Made by a program: the position numbers and the translations under genes. From assembly GCA_944470555.2 (NCBI GenBank), contig OX104127.1:127783113-127847112 (forward strand): DNA of 64,000 nt, in the 5' to 3' direction. The notes under the pieces are model-generated. The model saw nothing but the letters and a program-made list of their open reading frames with translations, made no database searches and was not told the DNA's origin. Shown in pieces: positions 49,364 to 58,634 of this stretch (the first letter of the stretch is position 1; every line of letters starts with the position of its first letter). Source of the DNA: Heterobilharzia americana. Lineage: Eukaryota; Platyhelminthes; Trematoda; Strigeidida; Schistosomatidae.

Positions 49364-51530
49364 TTACTCAATGTGTTTATAAGTCCAAATTGTATTGCGC
49401 AATAATTTCCTTAACACAAGTGATTCACATCGATATTAAAACTATATATAATTTAATTAGTCTTCACTTGTTCATCGTTTACTCAAGTGCATAATTATTA
49501 TTTTATTTTAATTGATTCAACTAATTTAGGGAAAGTTTAATAAGTGGGAATAAAAAGCAGGACTAACGTATAATTATTGATAACCTTTTGAAGTATTTCA
49601 CTAAAACATCATCTCAACTTATTAAATACTGTAATTATTCCCAAAATTATTCACAAAGTTTGGTAGTTAGACAATGAGGTATAAAAAATTATCGTTTTAA
49701 GAAGTGAATAAATTGTTCAGTAATTTATAAATCTTATATTTATGCGCAAAGTCTACTCATCATCTTTTTGTTTTCATAAACACAAAAGTGATAAACTTCA
49801 GAACGTTTATGTAAGTACCAGAAGAAGACAGTTATGATAGCAGTTTTAACTTAATTCAAGAGTCAAAAGCATCACCTTTACAACACCTAAAATTGCAAAT
49901 TAATGTCTTTTGTACCCTGGCCTTTTGATTTGGCTTATATTCCTGAAAAAAAAAATAAAGATAAGATTAACAGACCATGTAGTTTACCAACCTGATCAGT
50001 GCCTAGATTTGGCAGCATGATAGTAAAATATCGATGGCTTAGATCTTATTCTAACTCAGGTTATACTTCAACTTCAGTCATTATCTTTATTGATACTGGG
50101 TGATGATTAAAGGTGAAATGAAAATTTGGACCAGTGACCTCCAGGTTACTGAACCAGTGATCTGTTCAAGCTACCATTTAATTTGTCTTATATCTTTTGA
50201 TGACTTTTGCTGCATTATTTTCATTTATTTGTATCTCAGATAGACAAACAGGTTACCTTTATTCACAAAAGAAATTTCCATTTATTTCATTTTATTCACG
50301 AGAATTTACGGTATGCATTACAGGTCATATATTTGGCATAAATAGGTTGAAGTATGCAACCAGGCGATTTACTTTTAACCGCTATAACTCCTTAGACGTA
50401 TACGTGGCTAACTGAACTACTTTGATGCTAGTTTCTTCAGCAATAGAGCAAAAGCTCTGGTATCATTATTCAAGTGTCCTCTTGACATATGAAACACTAA
50501 GACTGCTTTGTGAAACACTTTACGAAACTCGAAAGTTTGTTAAAACGATAGACTTAGCAAGCATTTTCCCTACTTTTTAATTTCCCCAGCCTTGGAAATA
50601 ATTGGTTTTGGTCAGTCTTATGAAACTCATGATGGAATATGTTTAAATCTAGAGTAAGCCCTCTCTTTAAAAGATCAAAATAATTGGCATTCGTTTGTTG
50701 TTCAACTGAAAACATCAGTGATTTCCTTTACTGTTAAAAAGTTGTTTACCTGGGCAATGAAACATGTAATATTCACTTTTGACTAGTTCTGGGATAAGAA
50801 TCAAGGTGCCTGATTTAACAATGAGCTATTTGTTATTTTCTGTAGGGAATGAATGATTTCCTATCAGCAGTGTTTATCGTCACTCTTTATACAAACTAAA
50901 CATCTTTCTAATTGTTCGATGAAATGTATTTAAATTGCTAACTTAAAATTCGCTCTGTGTTTATAGTTCGCTGTATTTCACGGTTGAATACCCTAACATG
51001 CCTTGTTTAAAATTGTGCACGACTTAAACGTACTACAGATTATGTTGAGTGTTTTTTTTATCTCAGCATTCGACAAAGAAGTGCTAGAGTTGAACTTGGG
51101 TGCATTGTACTTGAATGTTGCCCACTTGACGAAAAAATTGGATATTTCAAAACATGCCAGTATCTTTTATATTTGGTTAACTTAAACGTTCTTGACAGAT
51201 TTAAGATTGTCTCAGAATTGTTTGACCTGAATAATTCTGTTATAAAATGCTTAAATTTTACAAAGTCGAAGGCTTTTTTGGGAGGACATTTTTAAGTTTT
51301 GCAAATAACACTTAAGGAGCTAATTTATTAGTAAATGCTCGTGGATTTGTCTGTGTAAACCACGAAAGAATAAATCTTAGGCTCTTGAAACAATCGAAAT
51401 CAATTCAACAAGATGTTAAAGCCTTAACTTACTGGCTGATAGTTTGGCGTCTGTTTAAAGTAGCGTTACTTTGAAATCACAGTAGCGACAAAATTACCAG
51501 AAATGTGAATGAATTCAACTGTAGAGTCTC
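49364..51530. other. No recognised gene; one group 3 SINE fragment
   Basis: AT-rich spacer with the SINE piece at 50085-50180. Frames such as 50197-50415 have no coding character that I can defend. Confidence 0.4.
50085..50180 (-). mobile_element. Group 3 SINE fragment
   Basis: GATACTGGGTGATGATTAAAGG and ACCAGTGACCTCCAGGTTAC identify the body and anticodon-arm region on the minus strand. Confidence 0.6.
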
Positions 51531-51560
51531 TTAACTGGTGGAATAGATTCCACCAGTTAA
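51531..51560. repeat. Perfect 14-bp palindrome with a 2-base centre
   Basis: The left arm TTAACTGGTGGAAT and right arm ATTCCACCAGTTAA are exact reverse complements separated by AG. It would form a very stable hairpin or cruciform. It is not part of any SINE recognised here. Confidence 0.9.
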
Positions 51561-51671
51561 ACATTAACAATTAACTTCCTACGGTATCTGTGATCTACAT
51601 ATTCAGCTTCATACATGAAAGAGTTGAAATGATAAAAATATTATTTTTGAGATGAATGGGGATTTTTAATT

Positions 51672-51910
51672 CAAAAGTAGTATTCATGATGGACTGACAT
51701 CATTTGAGGAACCACTGAAAATCTGGGAGCACTAGACAACTGTTTCGTCCTAGTATAGGACTCTTTAGCAGTACGTACCCACGACACGGCTGGGGATCGA
51801 ATCCAGGGCCTTCAGGTTTCATGGAGTCCCACACTAGGACGAAACAGCTGCCCAGTGCTCCCAGATTTTTGAATGGTTCCCCAACTGATGTAAGTCTACA
51901 ATGAATAATA
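51672..51910. mobile_element. Group 2 SINE inverted pair
   Basis: The minus copy (51672-51822) contains TGACATCATTTGAGGAACCAC, GGAGCACTAGACAACTG and B-box complement GGGGATCGAATCC. It joins a plus-strand body and tail (51820-51910: GGAGTCCCACACTAGGACG to CTGATGTAAGTC). The arms can pair over about 85 bases. Confidence 0.72.
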
Positions 51911-52334
51911 CTTCTAAAAAGATTATTGTTTATGCATAAGAAGCTTGCCTGATCTCCATTACAGATCGATAAATAAATAAACCACTGTTTGACGTGACGA
52001 AGGTCAACAAAACGCTATGATGGACCGTCATATACGGCGATAGTATGATAAACTTAATACCTATAGGAAGCTTCTTGTTGGTCAGTATGAAATCAACTAC
52101 GTTGCTCAACTTCAATCTACCATCATTTAATTTTCAGAAGTATTTTATATGAGAACTCATTTTAAGTTACAGAACATATACTTCGAGAAACTACTAGTTC
52201 AACGTCAAACACTTCACAAATATTGATAAGTTCAACATGTTAGGTAACTTCAAGCAATTCACACGAAGCTGTGTTGAAGTTTCGTACTTGTTGGTATTTG
52301 TCAGTAAAGTACATTTAAAACTTCTAAAAAACTT

Positions 52335-52565
52335 AGATTTGATCCCACGTCATTCGGTGTTCCAGTCAGAAATGTCCCCACTGAGCTGTTTGGGCTGAGA
52401 ATAAACTCCTGTAGGATAGAACGGTATATTTTGATTGGTCACTGCATAGTGACCATTTTCACGTTATCCAGTCTCTAATGTGGTCGACAAAACACCTTGC
52501 TGATGAGCACCAACAAGCAAAAGCAGATTTCCGTGGTTTCTTGATGACACCCTCCAACCATCTCT
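52335..52565. mobile_element. Group 4 SINE inverted pair
   Basis: A minus-strand head (52335-52425; AAACAGCTCAGTGGGGAC on the complement, B box GTGGGATCAAATC) faces a plus-strand tail (52478-52565; AAACACCTTGCTGATGAGCAC to ACACCCTCCAACC). Confidence 0.62.
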
Positions 52566-52617
52566 ATCAGTCATCTGTATCGTCAGTTTGACCACATTAG
52601 ATAGTCGTAGTCTGGTG

Positions 52618-52915
52618 CACTTGTTTTGATACTGGGCTATGATTGGAAGTGGAATGAAAATCTGGGTTGTGACAGGATTCGAACCAGTCACCTCTGGGTA
52701 ACCGACTCGGGACGGATAGTACTGCTTCATGGATTTACGCAACAGTAAGGCAAAACCCTGAGGATTAAAGTGAAATTAAGATCTGGTCAGCTGTTAGGTC
52801 TCGCAGCTCAATCGGTAGAGCGCCAGGTCAGCATCTCGGAGGGAGCTGGTTCGAGTCCCGTAGTGGCTCGGATTTTCATTTCACCTTCAATCATCACCTA
52901 GTATCGAATGAGTAT
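52618..52915. mobile_element. Group 3 SINE inverted pair, plus copy intact
   Basis: A minus copy (52618-52725) carries GATACTGGGCTATGATTGGAAG and B-box complement GGATTCGAACCAGTC. A plus copy (52795-52915) reads CGCAGCTCAATCGGTAGAGCG, GCTGGTTCGAGTCCCG and the body to CATCACCTAGTATCG. Both pol III boxes of the plus copy are near consensus. Confidence 0.78.
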
Positions 52916-54244
52916 GGGTCGACTGTTGAAAAAGGTTCGAATTAAATTTGATTCCAGGTGTAATTTTTCCTTAGGATGAACATACACTTCTGAAAGTCAC
53001 TTATTTTGTTGATGCAGCCACCAGTCTATAGGTACTATCCCTACATGTTAGTTCATGCTGACAAGTAATACCAGGGTCTTATCTATTGGCTAGACGTTTT
53101 CTCATTAGCATAACATTCGTGAGGCATCACTGTCTTGCATTCCATCTGACAGACAAAGGTCTAAATGAACGGTCAGCGATTTCTTTCTTTACATTCTGTT
53201 AACAGTTGATTTAGAATTGTTTATCTTATTCCCTTATAAGAAAGTGAATTTACTTATTCATTATGTCCATTCGTGATTGATCCAGAGTTTGTTTAGATTA
53301 TGAATTAACTTAAGTGTAAATCATAAATCTGCCTCCACCTCCCCATCTACCCTACACTTTTTAAAACACATGGCTTGTATGAATGCACAATATTTCTTTT
53401 ATAAAGAGAAATGTAAATCTCTTTGACCTGAAATAAACATACACAGATCTTTCAGTTTGATAGTGCATACGTGCACTAATACTTCACATACGAAAGCGTA
53501 TAATTCAATCACTACTACGTGCACAATTTGCACGCGTCTGATCTGATCCATCAAAGCATTCGCGTGTTGGTATACATATGTGTAAGTCATTAGTCATGCA
53601 TATATTAAGTTAACATCCAACTATAGCACACTTTTCCTTACCATTTGGGATCACTAGTTTGAACTAGTGGGGAGTCAGGTATCAGACTAGGTTTGGTCTT
53701 ATTTGTAAAACTGGTCTTTGTTTGACTATGCATACCTGCACACACTGAACTGATTAAATATTTATGAATCGAGGTGCCTATGTTTACGTGTACAAACTAT
53801 ATACAAAGCGACTTAGCCTTCAGAAAAAATAAATTTAAACTTTTTCTGGTTATTTTTAAATGAATAGGCCTACAATAAACTTTTGCTATCCAAACTGAAT
53901 CCACGTGCAATTTTTGTTGTTGAATAAAGCGGTTTTCGAAACTGCAATGCATATTTTAAAATGAGAGTTGCTTTAAAATGAAAAATATCCTTCTATGGTA
54001 TACCAATAATATGTACTGTGGAAAGGTGGTCACTTTCAGCCATACTGCATATTATCTTCCGATTCCCAGTTCAGTATGTTTTGTTACTGACTGGCGTTAA
54101 CCTTTGATCCTTGCCGGGACTATTCATGATGTTATTAAACTACTCTATAACTGTTCAGCTACAATATAGAGTTACTAGAAAAGTCTTGTTTGCTAATGAA
54201 TGTCTTTTCAATTAAATTTTGAGGGGGTTGTGGAGATTTGGAAA
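52916..54244. other. No recognised gene
   Basis: A short palindrome CACTAGTT-TG-AACTAGTG lies near 53651-53668. Nothing else is recognised. Confidence 0.4.
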
Positions 54245-54520
54245 TATTTCAAGTTGTTATTCATCGAAGACTGACATCAGTTGGAGGAACAAAGGAAACC
54301 TGGGAGCACTGGACAGCTGTTTCGTCCTAGTATGGGACTCCTCAGCAGTGCGCACCCACGACCCCACCAGCAGGGATCGAACCCGCGACCTTCAGGTTCC
54401 GCGACCAGCGCGTTACCATTGAGCCACTGGGTCAGAATCCAATGCTCCATATTTCCAACTTCTGTTAGCTCACGATATAGCGCAAACCGCCACCCAATGT
54501 CATCGTTGAGTATTTGTCCT
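54245..54520 (-). mobile_element. Group 2 SINE, best preserved copy
   Basis: The minus strand has head GGCTCAATGGTAACGCGCTGG, B box CGCGGGTTCGATCCC, then the body GACGAAACAGCTGTCCAGTG and the tail TCCTCCAACTGATGTCAG. Both pol III boxes look intact, so this copy is the most likely of its group to be transcribed. Confidence 0.8.
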
Positions 54521-54632
54521 CACGAATTTTTCAATTTTTGCGGCAACCGTTTTATTTCAGAAAGTATTCTTGATAAAGCATTGAATTCTCACTACGTAAT
54601 ATCTCAGCAAACTCACCCCTTATAAACTATTT

Positions 54633-54860
54633 TTAAATAGAAGGAATGTAGATTCCAAATAACGTTAATAGTAACAGTATTGTAAGTAATATGATGTAAT
54701 GACTAGCTGTTGTTGAGTTATCGTTTACGTTGCTGTACAAGGGAGACAAACCGAAGGCATGTGTTAATGAATTGATGAAAGTTCGTTCGGCCAGCATGAA
54801 AATTAACAGTTTGTGGTAATAATTACGGGATGCATTGTTGTGCTGTTCACAGTACGTCAC
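54633..54860 (-). CDS. Open frame with a C-terminal hydrophobic tail (GPI-signal-like)
   Basis: A 75-codon minus-strand frame has two potential N-glycosylation sites (NNAS, NDNSTT) and ends in a run of about 18 hydrophobic residues (YIILLTILLLLTLFGIYI) just before the stop. That is the arrangement of a GPI-anchor signal or a tail-anchored segment. AT-rich DNA readily makes such runs by chance, and no splice-supported partner is seen. Confidence 0.2.
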   Translation of the reverse strand: MTYCEQHNNASRNYYHKLLIFMLAERTFINSLTHAFGLSPLYSNVNDNSTTASHYIILLTILLLLTLFGIYIPSI

Positions 54861-55084
54861 TGTCTACCGTGATGTTTTCACTTAATTTTACTGGTAACTT
54901 GAAAAACTATAGATTGAAAACATTGCAAAAAGGAGTGAGACTACACATTATTATTTATTGACATTTGAACGATTGAAACAAGTTAAAAAGAAGCAATCTG
55001 ATGTATTTGTTAAAAAAATTTAGCTAGTCTAAAAATTTTGCCGACTATAATGTAACCTTCCTCTATCTTCCAGTTTGGGGTTTG

Positions 55085-55345
55085 TGGGGATTTGTTGATT
55101 ACAAGTTGATATTCGTGATGGACTGACATCAGTTGGAGGAACACTGGGTACCTGAGAGCATTTAACAGCCGTTTCATCCTAGTATGGGACTTCTCAGCAG
55201 TGCACATCCGTGACCCCTCTCCATCAGAGTTCAAGACCAAAACTTTTAGATTCCGAGCCAAGCACGTTACCACTGCCCCACTGATTTGGATTCAAGCGGT
55301 CCATATTTCCAACTTTGTCAGTTCACGATAAAGCGTGACCATCCC
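55085..55345 (-). mobile_element. Group 2 SINE
   Basis: The same order as the copy at 54245-54520 is seen (TGACATCAGTTGGAGGAACAC, GCATTTAACAGCCGTTTCATC, head ACGTTACCACTGCCCCACTG), but the B box has drifted (CAGAGTTCAAGACC). Confidence 0.75.
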
Positions 55346-55819
55346 CTGTAATCTTCTTCTCTAAAAGCACAACTTTTGAACTTCGTAACATTGAATAACA
55401 TGTTGCAAATCTTGATAGTGAATAGGCTGGTTGAAAATATCAGTAAATTTTCGGTCATTTGCTTTATAACCTATGGACACCTCAAGTGTTTGAATTTAGT
55501 TTGCATTCTATAGCAGTACGAAGTGTTTCAGCATTTATTATTTAGTGAATCACGATACAATGCATAGTATTTAAGTGCGCAGGAGTGGCTTGATTGAACT
55601 TGTCACTATGTCGTGGTAATGATCAGTTAAGATTTTTAAAGAGTATGATCATGATCTCATCTGAGCAATAGCTGTTGTAGTTCTTTATAGGTTATCACAC
55701 CATTTATTTATTAACACTGTTGTTATTCCGGATCTAACTTACTCATTTCTTTTGTTATATGAGTTCCTAAGCAGACACCTCGACAATGCATTGTTATTAA
55801 TTATGTTATGGTTTACTTG

Positions 55820-55975
55820 CTTGTCACTACCAGTGGAGTCCAGCAGGCGCTTTTCGTCCTATTCGAGTATCGTCAGCTGGATAGACGTGCACCCTTGTCA
55901 GTAATGTTGTTCCCACTGAGACTCGGACCAAGCACCAATCATTTCAAACGCCAGAGCATTATCCTGTAGGCCATA
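55820..55975 (-). mobile_element. Group 1 SINE with hammerhead, minus-strand member of an inverted pair
   Basis: The minus strand reads ATCCAG, CTGACGA, then a weakened stem II, GAAA, and CTG where the GTC cleavage triplet should be. The head is at 55925-55975. A second hammerhead module on the plus strand abuts it. Confidence 0.7.
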
Positions 55976-56048
55976 TCTACAGGTGCATCCAGCTGACGAG
56001 TCCCAAAAATGTCAAAATGCGCGTCCTGGATTCCACTACTTGCCACCA
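55976..56048 (+). mobile_element. Partial group 1 SINE: plus-strand hammerhead module
   Basis: GCATCCAG, CTGACGAGTCCC and GCGCGTCCTGGATTCC are well kept with an exact stem I. Stem II and the GAAA have been damaged (GTCAAAAT for GACGAAAC). With the preceding minus copy it forms a fold-back pair. Confidence 0.68.
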
Positions 56049-56552
56049 CAAAGCAGATTACTATATAACTCAGGATTCTTTTAGAATCGATATTCTTATG
56101 TGCTACCATTTTAAAAGTAAGATTGTAACTTGGTCAACTCTCGTTACTCTAAAAATTTTAGCCAGCAACTTGTTGAACTGGTAACCAAAATGTCACCTCT
56201 TCATGTGCAGCCTATATCTAAGTTTTTGTTTGCTTTCACTTACCGTTCTTGTGTAAAATGAATACTTTATTTGTAAACTATCTATACTGCATAACCCTTA
56301 ATTCACATTTCAATTATCTTCATTTCAAATCTTTATTTCCAATAATCATATGAAACGAATATCGATGAAAGCAGAAACTGTCGAAAGGATAATATGAAAC
56401 TATTTTATAAAATTTACTTATATATATATTTTTAGAAATTTAATCTCATTTCTTTTCCCTACTTACATTCCTTGTCTAGTTGCTACGTTAGAATTAGTCA
56501 CGAAATACGACTACATTAAGTTACTCTCAGTTTATTTTAGGTAACACTATAG

Positions 56553-56624
56553 GATGAAGAAAATTTGTCTACAAGCAGTCAAAGTGAGCAAGTCAGCCAC
56601 AAGCCTGATATCGTGGAAGACTGA
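56553..56624 (+). CDS. Candidate last exon of an upstream gene, with poly(A) signal
   Basis: After AG at 56551-56552 the frame reads DEENLSTSSQSEQVSHKP and ends TGA at 56622-56624; AATAAA follows at 56638-56643. An acidic, Ser/Gln-rich tail next to a poly(A) signal is what a 3' end looks like. All frames from the better acceptor 11 bases upstream are closed, which weakens the case. Confidence 0.2.
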   Translation, partial: DEENLSTSSQSEQVSHKPDIVED

Positions 56625-56826
56625 ACGCGTGCCAGCCAATAAAATTTAAGCAAAACAATTTTGTCCTGAAATCTAATTTTCATTGGTTAATTTTGTAACA
56701 CTAAGCTAACAGTTGGATTTGCAACGCTTTAAAAGCAGAAAACATTGACAGAAAGGAATTCATTAAGGGATAATTATACTTGAGGATTACTGGACTGTAG
56801 ATCTTATAACTTCAAATAGAGGAGTT

Positions 56827-56978
56827 ATGCAAAAGAATAAACGGCAAAATCGTGGACCATTACGGGCTATCTCGAATATTCTACCCACTGCTACATCATG
56901 TCAAACAGTGAAATATCCAGAGTTGGTTGATAATAAGGAGAAGACAGATAGCGAAATAGATTATGGAAATGGAACGCA
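56827..56978 (+). CDS. Possible alternative first coding exon of the PDZ gene, with a destruction-box motif
   Basis: An open frame begins at ATG 56827 and runs 50 codons plus two bases to a consensus donor, GTAAGT, at 56979. The leftover bases CA join in frame to the TTTTCAG acceptor at 58621-58627, read through three codons (His, Leu, Thr) and enter the PDZ gene at its Met. This model gives 490 residues in all. The peptide starts MQKNKRQNRG and contains RGPLRAISN, an exact RxxLxxxxN destruction-box pattern recognised by APC/C in cell-cycle proteins. Phase agreement alone has a one-in-three chance of arising by accident, so the join is an inference. It could also be the start of a separate gene. 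Confidence 0.4.
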
Positions 56979-56984
56979 GTAAGT

Positions 56985-58536
56985 TGATCAGTCGAATTCA
57001 CTTTTCTGGAATATTTTTATCGATGCCTGTAAAAACAATTCAAGTCTTTTGTGACAAGTGAGATGTGAACATATTACTGAAGTCTTGATCTTCCAAACCA
57101 GAAAATATTTAATATAGTTCTTTCATATTTAATTACTGATTCTGATGTATGAAGCTGGATTTCACACTCATATTTTATTGTTGGTATTTAATTTACTTCT
57201 GTACATCAATCACATCTGCAGAAAAATTTTCAAGAGCGTTTAGTATGGACATGAAAGAAATGTGTCGCATTAGGTTAGCTACTAGCTTCTTACCTGTAAA
57301 TCAGGTATCTACCTACCATCCTTTTTGGTGTCATGTGATTCATTGCTCAGTGCATTGTCTCATAATGGAGTGCATAGAGATAGAATATCATACAGTTCAT
57401 CACATCAACCGAAGGTAATGCGGCCACTTCTTTTCGTTTGTAGAAACTTTTACACATTACTATGTACTACTTATATTAAAAATAAGTAGAACCACCAAAT
57501 TCAAACAATAATCTGAAGGAGTGTCGAAAGCGCATAAAAGTTTTATCTGTTAATTAGGTTCAGATTTTGTAGTTTTGTATACCTACTTTTAATGCTTATT
57601 ATATTCGAAAGCCTCAATATATATTCCAGATTCAGATGTTATACAGTGGGATCATTCAAACTACTTGGGTATAATTCAATTATTTATATACATATGCTAT
57701 TTTACTTTGTGATAAAGATGAGAGCCGTTATGCAAATATAGAGCAGTTTCAAAGCTCATCACCAATAGCTGAAACTACTATTGAATTGGATGACCTGATG
57801 TCAAACCACAATGAGACATTTCAAAATACCGGTTGTCATAATACTTATTTGTCAGTGGTGTCAAATGCTTATCAAATAGACACTGACTGGAGAGTTATGG
57901 TAAAATGAGAAGGCTAATCTCCTGAGGCTCATTAGCAAACACCAGCAACCTCATGCAAAAACCACGAAGTATTGTATTCATCTATCAAGAAGACTGTAAG
58001 CACCTGAATACAAATGTTTTTGGCACTTTTGTACAATGATTAATCATCTGTTGTTATGACAAAAGCAATTAACATCTAGATGACCAGGTTAGATACAGGT
58101 ACCCAGTATTATGAATAAACAAGTATGCTGAAGTGCGTATCTTCATATCTTACAAAAGTTGTTCGGTAGGATAGTTGTGGGATATAGAAAACCGCGAATT
58201 TACCACAAGGTACACTGGCATCAGTAAAATTCGTCATTGAATCCAAAGATCCTGTTTCATCTAACATAAATTTGAATCAAAGTGCATGACTGCATGTCTA
58301 TATATTCTACTTTTGGAGGGGGGAGAAAATTCTGATTGGAATTTTCAGTTAGTTGCGTAACACTACAAATTATGTAATTACATATTTCACAAAACATTCG
58401 GTTTAGTCTACTTTCACACTAAATTGATCATTATAGGAGATATGTCGTCTACTTACATTTGTGCTGCGCATGTAACTTTAGGAATGATATGTGAATGTCC
58501 AACCCACTGTTACGCAACGTAGTTAGAAGTCTTTTG
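56985..58536. other. Intron (if the upstream exon is used) or intergenic DNA before the PDZ gene
   Basis: A plus-strand open segment at about 57712-57908 (DESRYANIEQFQSSSPIAE and on) looks protein-like, but its possible borders do not match the phases of the flanking exons, so it is not supported as a cassette exon. A frame at 57149-57418 has a hydrophobic start but no splice support. Confidence 0.3.
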
Positions 58537-58591
58537 ATTGGCTGACGTCTTCTTTTCATTCAACTTATCAATGACATCAAGGGTATAAAAA
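58537..58591 (+). promoter_or_regulatory. Core promoter: inverted CCAAT box, CRE-like site and TATA box
   Basis: ATTGG (inverted CCAAT) at 58537-58541 is followed by TGACGTC at 58543-58549, seven of the eight bases of a cAMP-response element, and TATAAAAA at 58584-58591. A start site about 28-32 bases further on would fall near 58615, only about 20 bases before ATG 58635. The three elements sit in the usual order and spacing for a TATA promoter. The TTTTCAG at 58621-58627 between them could instead be a splice acceptor, cis or spliced-leader, so the two readings compete. Confidence 0.45.
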
Positions 58592-58634
58592 TATTCATAT
58601 TGTCTCCTTTTTTCTAAAAATTTTCAGTTTAACA

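Noticed and set aside
52795..52870. A tRNA gene
   Set aside because: Near-consensus pol III boxes, but the attached body (ATTTTCATTTCACC...) and the inverted partner mark it as a SINE.
57712..57908. Extra cassette exon of the PDZ gene
   Set aside because: It looks protein-like, but no acceptor/donor choice keeps the phase of the neighbouring exons.
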